Positions 1-5,035 of a DNA stretch of 14,801 nucleotides are shown one piece after another (the first letter of the stretch is position 1; each line of letters opens with the position of its first letter). This DNA comes from Actinomycetes bacterium (GTDB lineage Bacteria > Actinomycetota > Acidimicrobiia > Acidimicrobiales > Acidimicrobiaceae): the NCBI GenBank assembly GCA_021790495.1, contig JAJYGZ010000139.1, positions 1-14,801 of the forward strand, given 5' to 3'. The notes under the pieces are model-generated. The model worked only from the letters and a program-made list of their open reading frames with translations, had not been told where the DNA came from and ran no database searches. The position numbers were made by a program, and so were the translations under genes.

Positions 1-306
1 GTGCGCGAGCTGGCGAAGCATCGCCGCAGATAGCTCCCGCGCTCTTGGAGTGATGTCGGCTCGCCTAAACAGCTCAGCTATCCCTAGGTAACTTCGAGGC
101 GGCTGCTTCGCAGTTTTGTTGACTGAGAATGTCCTCGCGCGAAGCCCTCCGCGGATAACTTCGCCAGAATCGAGGTGAACGTCGGACAGGCCCGCCGAAG
201 CGAGTGCCGCTCTTAGCAGATCGATCGGCAGCCCCATGTCGATCAATGCGGCAACGGTCATATCGCCCGATATTCCGCTGGCACACAAGAGAAGCAGCCC
301 GCTCAA
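1..306 (-). CDS. larC: LarC, nickel insertion protein for the nickel-pincer cofactor (partial, N-terminal 102 residues)
   Basis: LarC is the CTP-dependent enzyme that inserts nickel into the pyridinium dithiocarboxylate nucleotide made by LarB and LarE (family knowledge). The gene runs off the left edge; only the first 102 codons are present and the frame is open throughout. The family's N-terminal signature SGISGDM is at residues 10-16, followed by the usual ALIDMGL segment, and RGG near residue 54 matches the conserved region after the first strand pair. The start is a TTG at 304-306 overlapping the TGA of larB (303-305) as TTGA; no ATG precedes the signature. Two differences from typical LarC are visible: the Asp usually found just before the SGISGDM signature is absent (LLLLCASG), and the His-rich stretch usually found near residues 70-80 reads KQPPRSYLGI. 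It could be a divergent LarC subgroup; whether the C-terminal half is intact cannot be seen. Confidence 0.85.
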   Translation of the reverse strand, partial: MSGLLLLCASGISGDMTVAALIDMGLPIDLLRAALASAGLSDVHLDSGEVIRGGLRARTFSVNKTAKQPPRSYLGIAELFRRADITPRARELSAAMLRQLAH

Positions 307-1031
307 GGCAGCTCGGCCTTAGCAATCGCCGCGGACGAGTTCAAGATCCGTATAGCCGCACACGCCGCCCCGAATCCATTGTCGATTCCCACCACCGAAA
401 TTCCCGGCGCGCACGACGCCAGCATCGCCATCATCGCCGTGGCCCCGTTCGCCGAAGCGCCATAGCCGTTAGATGTCGGCACCGCCACAATCGGGTTGGA
501 AACCAGTCCTCCCAATACCGACGGAAGCGCGCCCTCCATTCCGGCAAGCACCACCAACACGTCATAGGAGCGAATTCGCTCCATCTTGGAGAGCAGGCGA
601 TGAAGCCCCGCGATTCCAATATCGGCAATCGTCTCAGATGCGATGCCGCAAGCCCAAAGGGTCGCCGCCGCTTCACCGGCGACGACGAGGTCTGTGGATC
701 CGCCGGTCAGAATTCCTACCAGGCCACTTCTCGTTGCGACTCGAGATACCACGACGCTCATCGGCGCCGATGGGAACTCCTCAGGGTCGGGATAGACCCA
801 GCATTGTGCAAAACGGGCCCTGAGGGCCGCTACCTGGTCCAGATTCGCTCGCGTTGCCATCACCGGACCCTTGCCGACCTCGAGCATCTCGGCCGCGAGG
901 CCGACCAGCTGCGCGGCGCTCTTGCCGGGTGCGTAGATCGCCTCGGGTATTCCGATTCGCCCGAAGCGGCCATGATCGAGCTCGGCTATTTCTTGCAAGG
1001 ATTGTCCGGTTTCAAAAGATTGCGCCATCAT
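303..1031 (-). CDS. larB: LarB, pyridinium-3,5-biscarboxylate mononucleotide synthase
   Basis: LarB carboxylates nicotinic acid adenine dinucleotide and releases AMP, the first step of nickel-pincer nucleotide cofactor synthesis (family knowledge). The 242-residue protein carries the AIR-carboxylase-like core: GGSTDLVVAGEAA at 110-122, AGMEGALPSVLGGL at 163-176, VPTSNGYGAS at 184-193 and MLASC...GIDNGFGAA at 203-223. Cys207 in MLASC lines up with the Cys that acts as nucleophile in characterised LarB. The N-terminus is shorter than in many LarB proteins, but an in-frame TGA directly precedes the ATG, so no longer form exists. No clear Shine-Dalgarno is present. larC follows with a 4-base overlap, so the two are translated together. 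The lactate racemase larA and the sulfur-insertion gene larE are not in the window; the enzyme served by the cofactor is therefore unknown. Confidence 0.93.
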   Translation of the reverse strand: MMAQSFETGQSLQEIAELDHGRFGRIGIPEAIYAPGKSAAQLVGLAAEMLEVGKGPVMATRANLDQVAALRARFAQCWVYPDPEEFPSAPMSVVVSRVATRSGLVGILTGGSTDLVVAGEAAATLWACGIASETIADIGIAGLHRLLSKMERIRSYDVLVVLAGMEGALPSVLGGLVSNPIVAVPTSNGYGASANGATAMMAMLASCAPGISVVGIDNGFGAACAAIRILNSSAAIAKAELP

Positions 1032-1166
1032 TCAATACAAAGCTACGAGAATACTTTGGCATCCACGCCGATTTGGGGCACCATGGATCGCCGAGCAAAT
1101 CTTTTCTTTGCTACTCGACTCCTCCGGTACCCAAATTCGGGTCCTCAGGCTAGCGTCGAATCCATT

Positions 1167-2111
1167 ATGACTACAGCAGTAGCCTCAAGGATAGGTTACC
1201 TTGGCCCTGCAGGCACCTTCACGGAAGAGGCCCTGCTAACCCAAGAAGATCTCGCGTCGTGCGATTTGGTGCCGTTTGCCTCCATCGACGCCGTGCTTGA
1301 GGCGGTCAGCTCCGGCGCGGTAGAGATGGGATTCGTCCCGATTGAGAACTCCATCGAGGGAACCGTCTCGGCCACGATAGATTCGCTGATATTCGACCAC
1401 GACCTGCTCATCGTCCGAGAAGTGGTAATCGACATCCATCTACATTTGGTAGGAATGCCCGGGGCCGCTCTCGCAGATGTCACCGAAGTTTGGTCCTACC
1501 CGCACGCAATCGCCCAGTGCCGTCGATTCGCGGCTTCGCGGGTACCTAACGCGGTGCTGCGGGCATCCAATTCCACCGCGGATGCGGCAAGACTCGTTGC
1601 CGAAACCAAAGAGCCGCGTGTTGCGGCGATCGCGCCGAACATGGCCGCAAAGATTTACCAATTAGCGGTGATCGAGGCGAACATCGAAGATCATTCCGAC
1701 AATCAAACCAGGTTTATCCTCGTGCGTACGCAAAGAATTCCTGCCCCTACCGGAAGCGACAAGACTTCGGTGGTCTGCTTTCAGCGCTCAGACCAGCCGG
1801 GATCGCTTTTTTCGATTCTGGCCGAGTTCTACGCGCGAAATATCAATCTCACCAAGCTGGAATCGCGTCCGAGCAAGCGCGGGCTGGGACAATACTGTTT
1901 CGCTATCGAGTTCGACGGCCACATCTCGGATCATGACGTGGCTGACACTCTGGTGGGCCTGAAACGCAAGCTAGCCGATGTCAAGTTTCTCGGGTCGTTC
2001 CCCAACTCGACAAACCAATTCCCGTCGGAGCCGCACCAGTTCGACCAAAGCGATAGCGCATGGAACTGGCTGGGGGGAATTCGAAGTCAAATCGAGAAAG
2101 CCACAGATTAG
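1167..2111 (+). CDS. pheA: Prephenate dehydratase
   Basis: This enzyme converts prephenate to phenylpyruvate, the step committed to phenylalanine. The 314-residue protein is the stand-alone form without a chorismate mutase domain. The catalytic domain begins with RIGYLGPAGTFTEEAL (8-23) and contains VPIENSIEGTV (58-68), SYPHAIAQC (110-118) and the catalytic TRF motif at 181-183. A C-terminal ACT domain follows from about residue 200, with GSLFSIL at 212-218 and ESRP at 232-235, the segments that bind phenylalanine for feedback control in this family. The last 35 residues are a polar tail rich in Gln, Ser and Pro that I do not recognise. The frame stays open far upstream, antisense to larB, but similarity starts only at residue 8 of this ATG, so 1167 is chosen. 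No strong Shine-Dalgarno is visible. It is transcribed divergently from larB and toward the tRNA-Ser gene. Confidence 0.94.
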   Translation: MTTAVASRIGYLGPAGTFTEEALLTQEDLASCDLVPFASIDAVLEAVSSGAVEMGFVPIENSIEGTVSATIDSLIFDHDLLIVREVVIDIHLHLVGMPGAALADVTEVWSYPHAIAQCRRFAASRVPNAVLRASNSTADAARLVAETKEPRVAAIAPNMAAKIYQLAVIEANIEDHSDNQTRFILVRTQRIPAPTGSDKTSVVCFQRSDQPGSLFSILAEFYARNINLTKLESRPSKRGLGQYCFAIEFDGHISDHDVADTLVGLKRKLADVKFLGSFPNSTNQFPSEPHQFDQSDSAWNWLGGIRSQIEKATD

Positions 2112-2122
2112 ATTGTTCCCCA

Positions 2123-2206
2123 GGAGGGATGGCAGAGCGGACGAATGCGAAGCACTTGAAATGCTTTGAGCCAAAAGCTCCGTGGGTTCGAATCCTACTC
2201 CCTCCG
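2123..2206 (+). tRNA. tRNA-Ser (anticodon UGA)
   Basis: A full cloverleaf can be drawn. The acceptor arms GGAGGGA (2123-2129) and TCCCTCC (2199-2205) pair perfectly, with G2206 as the discriminator base expected for serine. The D stem is GCA/TGC. The anticodon stem AAGCA/TGCTT encloses the loop CTTGAAA, giving anticodon TGA at 2157-2159, which reads UCA codons. A long variable arm with stem GAGC/GCTC marks a class II tRNA, and the T arm is GTGGG-TTCGAAT-CCTAC with one G-U pair. CCA is not encoded (CGCCA follows the discriminator). The gene starts 11 bases after the pheA stop, so it may be processed from a pheA read-through transcript or have its own promoter inside pheA. Confidence 0.96.
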
Positions 2207-2237
2207 CGCCACTATTTTGAGCTGTGAAGAGAAGTAC

Positions 2238-3545
2238 CTAGACCGCCAAGTCCGGTACATCGCCAAATACTCGATGAACTCGGTTTCCAGTCGCTGAGAT
2301 TTCGACCACCGCAACCCAGGGTGCGCCTCTGCTCATCTCCTGCGCGCCGTTGGCGGCACGCAATTGCTTAAGCGTCGAATCGAGCTTCCTGGAGCTTCCT
2401 TCAATCGCCACCTTGATGCCTTGGGCTATCAAGATATCAGAGATCGCCTTGGCCTGGGCATAGTCTCGCGGAGATTCGCAACGCAGGTACAACTCGGGCT
2501 GCGCGACCTTATCCCCGGCGGCCCTTTCCGCTAAGTAAAGCGCGATTCTCTCGAATCCAAGCGAAAAACCACAAGCAGGAGATGGACGGCCGAAGCGCGC
2601 CATCATCGAGTCGTACGTCCCTGCGCCTCCGATAGAATACCCCGCTTCGTCAATTGTCAACTCAAAAATCGGCCCCGTGTAATAGCCCATTCCTCGGATC
2701 ACCTTGGGATCAAAGAGAAACTTCACACCGTCGTTCGCCGCAGCGTCGCCCAGGGCCGCTATTGCCTCAAGATCAGCTATCGCGGCTCCTTCAAGTCCAA
2801 TCTCGACAAAAAAATCTCTCGGCAGCCCTTGTGACGCCGCTGAGGCCCGGATAAAAGTCTCGAGCTTGGCTACCGAGCCGACGTCAAGAGCGATCTTGGA
2901 GAGTTCGGCGATTACCCCTTCGCGGCCGATCTTATCCATTTTGTCCATCAAGATAAGAACAGCGGCGACCTCGCTTGTCGCAACGTCCGCCCAGGAGAGA
3001 AGCGCGTCGAGGAAGCGCCGGTCATTAAAACGAAGCGTCGGGGCTTCGATTCCGAGGCGAGAGATCGCGGCGAGCGAAACCGACAGCAACTCGAGTTCGG
3101 CGAGGACCGACGCCTCACCAACTACATCGATGTCACACTGCATAAACTGCCGAAGGCGCCCGCGCTGGGGCCGCTCCGCACGCCACACCGGGCCGACTTG
3201 GATCGACCTCAATACCGGCGGAAGTTTGGCAAAATTATTGGCGTAATAGCGTGCGAGCGGAACGGTTAGGTCAAAGCGCAGTCCAAGATCTGCGAGCTCG
3301 GACGAGGTGCCATCGGCGTGGTCCAGCTTGTCGCCGCGCTTGAGAATCTTGAAGATCAGTTTTTCATTTTCTCCGCCGCCTGATCCGAGGAGGCGATCGA
3401 GGTTCTCGACGGCGGGAGTTTCAATTTGACTGAAACCATGCTGCGAATAAGTCTCTAAAATTACCGAAAGCATCCAGTTGCGAAGCTGGACCTCACCTGG
3501 AAGGTAGTCCTTCATACCGCGCGCTGGCGATGTATCGAGTCGCAA
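2238..3545 (-). CDS. hisS: Histidyl-tRNA synthetase
   Basis: A class II aminoacyl-tRNA synthetase that charges tRNA-His. With the TTG start at 3545 the protein has 435 residues, close to the family norm. Motif 1 region: PARGMKDYLPGE (7-18). Motif 2: GPVWRAERPQRGRLRQF (118-134), with its ATP-binding Arg and Glu. Histidine-specific motif: RGMGYYTGPIFE (284-295), which has Gly where many HisRS have Asp. Motif 3: GFSLGFERI (326-334). A C-terminal anticodon-binding domain follows from about residue 350. The segment LRFDLTVPLARY (89-100) is of the type seen in archaeal- and eukaryotic-like HisRS rather than the common bacterial LRPEGT form. A GTG at 3602 would add 19 residues, but that stretch contains a terminator-like hairpin and has no family match; TTG 3545 is preceded by GGAAG. 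HisZ is less likely because the catalytic motifs are intact. Confidence 0.92.
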   Translation of the reverse strand: MRLDTSPARGMKDYLPGEVQLRNWMLSVILETYSQHGFSQIETPAVENLDRLLGSGGGENEKLIFKILKRGDKLDHADGTSSELADLGLRFDLTVPLARYYANNFAKLPPVLRSIQVGPVWRAERPQRGRLRQFMQCDIDVVGEASVLAELELLSVSLAAISRLGIEAPTLRFNDRRFLDALLSWADVATSEVAAVLILMDKMDKIGREGVIAELSKIALDVGSVAKLETFIRASAASQGLPRDFFVEIGLEGAAIADLEAIAALGDAAANDGVKFLFDPKVIRGMGYYTGPIFELTIDEAGYSIGGAGTYDSMMARFGRPSPACGFSLGFERIALYLAERAAGDKVAQPELYLRCESPRDYAQAKAISDILIAQGIKVAIEGSSRKLDSTLKQLRAANGAQEMSRGAPWVAVVEISATGNRVHRVFGDVPDLAV

Positions 3546-3568
3546 CCGTCTTCCAATCTCAGCTTCAC

Positions 3569-3597
3569 AAAAATTCACCTGCAAGGCTAGTTGCAGG
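3569..3597 (-). terminator. Intrinsic terminator-like hairpin between the lipoprotein gene and hisS
   Basis: Read on the minus strand, CCTGCAA and TTGCAGG form a perfect 7-bp stem around the loop CTAGCC (3578-3597), followed by TGAATTTTT, a run of five T at 3569-3573. This is the form of a Rho-independent terminator. It lies downstream of the lipoprotein gene and just before the chosen hisS start, so it either ends the lipoprotein transcript or acts as an attenuator in a hisS leader. Confidence 0.55.
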
Positions 3598-3607
3598 CTC
3601 ACCCGAG

Positions 3608-3638
3608 GGCACCCCTTGGACCATCAGGGCCCAGTGCC
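3608..3638 (-). other. Compound hairpin upstream of hisS
   Basis: On the minus strand TGGGCC and GGTCCA (one G-U pair) form a 6-bp stem around the loop CTGAT. It is flanked by a second stem GGCAC/GTGCC with AGGG bulged on the 3' side. The structure lies in the gap between the lipoprotein stop and the terminator-like hairpin. No T run follows, so it is not itself a terminator; a leader function is possible but unproven. Confidence 0.3.
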
Positions 3639-3675
3639 TGGTCGCAGACAACCTACCGGGACGCTTATGAGAAGA

Positions 3676-4185
3676 TCAATATCCCCCGTTACCGCTAGAG
3701 CCCGAGGACGCCGCTTTGGTAACGGGAGTCCCGTTCACTCCAAGCACATACCACGACCCGCCAAAAGACACGATCCCTTGCCCGGAAACCGATCCCGAAG
3801 TGGTGTCTCCCGAGTATGTGTAAAGCGGATGTCCGGCGTAAGTGAGCTGCTTGGACCCATCCGTCCTCGTAATGCTGCCTAGCTCCTGGGCGTTCACGCC
3901 CGAGCCGGCCACAACCTTGCTGGCCACAACCGGTGGCCAGACGCCAGTGCAGCTGCCCGAACAGCTGCTAGCGCTGGTGGAATCGGGCGTGAACGTATAA
4001 AGTGTTTTGCCGTTGCTGAGCGCCAAGACCACTCCGAGGCTGTTGGATTCGGTGGTGAGCTTCATGCCCGAACCCGAGCTCGTACCGCCCGACCCGCCAG
4101 TGGTTGCGCTGTTCGATCCGCACGCGCCCAAGAGCGACGCCATGAGCAACCCAGCGATAAGTATTGGCCCTCTGTGACCTAGCAT
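3676..4185 (-). CDS. Secreted lipoprotein of the COG4315 / PF03640 (Lipoprotein_15) repeat family
   Basis: A 169-residue protein with a lipoprotein signal peptide: positive N-terminus (MLGHRG), hydrophobic segment 7-20 and lipobox LGAC ending at Cys22, so the mature protein should be lipid-anchored outside the membrane. A Gly/Ser/Thr-rich linker (23-41) follows. Two copies of the family's Yx(F/W/Y)xxD motif are present: YTFTPD at 63-68 and YTYSGD at 122-127. Between them lie Cys75 and Cys79 in SCSGSCTGVWPP, the usual position of the Cys pair in this family. The tail is a Ser/Gly-rich low-complexity stretch. The molecular role of the family is not established. ATG 4185 is preferred over an upstream in-frame GTG (4215) because GGAGGG stands 6 bases before it and the signal peptide then begins normally. 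It is monocistronic or read through into hisS. Confidence 0.88.
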   Translation of the reverse strand: MLGHRGPILIAGLLMASLLGACGSNSATTGGSGGTSSGSGMKLTTESNSLGVVLALSNGKTLYTFTPDSTSASSCSGSCTGVWPPVVASKVVAGSGVNAQELGSITRTDGSKQLTYAGHPLYTYSGDTTSGSVSGQGIVSFGGSWYVLGVNGTPVTKAASSGSSGNGGY

Positions 4186-4191
4186 CACGCA

Positions 4192-4197
4192 CCCTCC
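4192..4197 (-). promoter_or_regulatory. Ribosome binding site deciding the lipoprotein start
   Basis: GGAGGG on the minus strand, 6 bases before ATG 4185. It is the clearest Shine-Dalgarno in the window and rules in favour of this ATG over the GTG at 4215. Confidence 0.7.
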
Positions 4198-4312
4198 AAC
4201 GCAAGCGGGAACCAAAGTGCGACAAGTTCCCCCGACTTCGCATTCGGCAACTCATCCGGATGCGCGTCGCCCATTACTAACTACGAGTCTGCCTCAAACC
4301 CGCCCCAATGAA

Positions 4313-4327
4313 GGGTCAACGGGTCAA
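4313..4327. repeat. Short tandem repeat, two copies of GGGTCAA with 8-base period
   Basis: GGGTCAA at 4313-4319 and again at 4321-4327, separated by one C. On the minus strand this reads as TTGACCC twice, upstream of the lipoprotein gene. The sequence resembles a -35 element, but I find no matching -10 at 16-18 bases from either copy; a protein-binding site is possible. Confidence 0.3.
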
Positions 4328-4382
4328 TATCTTGAAGCCACCCGCACAAACGACCTGGATCGGAGCGGTTGACAACTTATTA

Positions 4383-4410
4383 GACGATAATTCCGATCAA
4401 ATTTGTCGTC
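4383..4410. promoter_or_regulatory. Imperfect inverted repeat (operator candidate) before the DUF4395 gene
   Basis: GACGA at 4383-4387 and TCGTC at 4406-4410 are exact inverted repeats, with AATT inside each arm (offset by one base). The right arm overlaps the putative -35 of the DUF4395 gene, the position expected of a repressor site. This is a pattern match only. Confidence 0.3.
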
Positions 4411-4432
4411 TTTCGTAAATAACCGCTAAACT
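4403..4432 (+). promoter_or_regulatory. Candidate promoter of the DUF4395 gene
   Basis: TTGTCG (4403-4408) and TAAACT (4427-4432) with an 18-base spacer resemble a sigma-70/sigma-A-type promoter. Transcription would start about 4439-4440, giving a leader of roughly 22 bases before GTG 4462, which includes GCGGGG as a weak Shine-Dalgarno. Confidence 0.35.
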
Positions 4433-4461
4433 CTCCTCAAAACAAGCAAAGCGGGGCTGGC

Positions 4462-4974
4462 GTGAACTTCAACTCGGAAATCGACTCGACCACGACACTG
4501 CGCGAGGGGAGGTTCTTCGGTTTCCCCGACCCGGTAAATGACGTGGCCGCACGCACAGTGGCTGCAGGGGTAGTGATCGAGGTGATCGCGCTCTTGATTA
4601 CCCGCAACAGGCTGATCTTCATACCGCTGTGCTACGGCTTCGCGGTGCGGTTGATGGCGGGTCCCAAGATATCTCCCCTGGGACTTTTCGCAACCCGGGT
4701 TGCGGCACCGCGGCTCGCGAACCATCTCAAACTCGTCCCCGGTAAACCAAAGCGCTTCGCCCAAGGCATCGGAGTCGTCTTCTCATTCAGTGCGGCAGCT
4801 CTCGCTCTTTTGCTTCACGACTTCACTCCGGCTGCAATATTGCTCGGGATGCTCGGATTCGCGGCTTCGCTCGAGGCGATATTCGGCTTTTGCCTCGGAT
4901 GCAAGGCGTTCGCTATCCTCTTTCGCCTCGGCATGGTGCACTACGACGACTGCCCCAGCTGTGTAGTGGAATAA
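4462..4974 (+). CDS. DUF4395 family integral membrane protein
   Basis: A 170-residue membrane protein of the DUF4395 (PF14340) type, function unknown. Family-like features are the N-terminal DPVNDVAARTVAAGVV segment (23-38), KRFAQGIGVVFS (98-109) and the C-terminal FGFCLGCKAF (141-150). Hydrophobic segments at about 31-47, 50-66, 103-118 and 123-143 suggest four membrane passes. Four cysteines form two CxxC pairs, C144/C147 at the end of the last hydrophobic segment and C164/C167 six residues from the C-terminus, which suggests a redox or metal-binding site (inference). The start is GTG after a weak GCGGGG. The gene stands alone, divergent from the lipoprotein gene and 61 bases before ade, with no sulfurtransferase or thioredoxin partner in the window. 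Confidence 0.8.
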   Translation: MNFNSEIDSTTTLREGRFFGFPDPVNDVAARTVAAGVVIEVIALLITRNRLIFIPLCYGFAVRLMAGPKISPLGLFATRVAAPRLANHLKLVPGKPKRFAQGIGVVFSFSAAALALLLHDFTPAAILLGMLGFAASLEAIFGFCLGCKAFAILFRLGMVHYDDCPSCVVE

Positions 4975-5002
4975 CTTCCTCGCCAAGAGCGTCCAGCAGT
5001 GT

Positions 5003-5020
5003 CCAACCAACGCGGGTTGG
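5003..5020 (+). other. Perfect hairpin between the DUF4395 gene and ade
   Basis: CCAACC (5003-5008) and GGTTGG (5015-5020) form a perfect 6-bp stem around AACGCG. No T run follows, so it is a poor intrinsic terminator for the DUF4395 gene. As it lies in the -35/spacer region of the candidate ade promoter, it may instead be a palindromic binding site. Confidence 0.35.
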
Positions 5021-5022
5021 CC

Positions 5023-5028
5023 TAGAAT
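5023..5028 (+). promoter_or_regulatory. Candidate -10 element of a leaderless ade transcript
   Basis: TAGAAT matches TATAAT in five of six positions and ends 7 bases before ATG 5036, so transcription would begin at or next to the start codon. ade has no Shine-Dalgarno, which fits a leaderless mRNA, common in actinomycetes. No good -35 is visible. Confidence 0.45.
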
Positions 5029-5035
5029 TCAAAGC

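Noticed and set aside
204..1166. Long upstream extension of the pheA frame on the plus strand
   Set aside because: It is antisense to the well-supported larB, shows no family resemblance, and PheA similarity begins only just after ATG 1167.
1032..1166. Divergent promoters between larB and pheA
   Set aside because: TAnnnT-like hexamers occur (for example TAGCGT before pheA), but none has a convincing -35, so I did not list them.
2123..2206. tRNA-Ser as an integration site for a mobile element
   Set aside because: No integrase, no direct repeat of the tRNA 3' end and ordinary core genes on both sides.
3600..3640. Possible T-box riboswitch before hisS, prompted by AAGGGGTG
   Set aside because: The match to the T-box consensus is poor, no specifier loop with a His codon could be drawn, and the leader is too short for a classical T-box.
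4314..4327. TTGACC as -35 of a lipoprotein promoter on the minus strand
   Set aside because: Neither copy has a TAnnnT element at 16-18 bases downstream.
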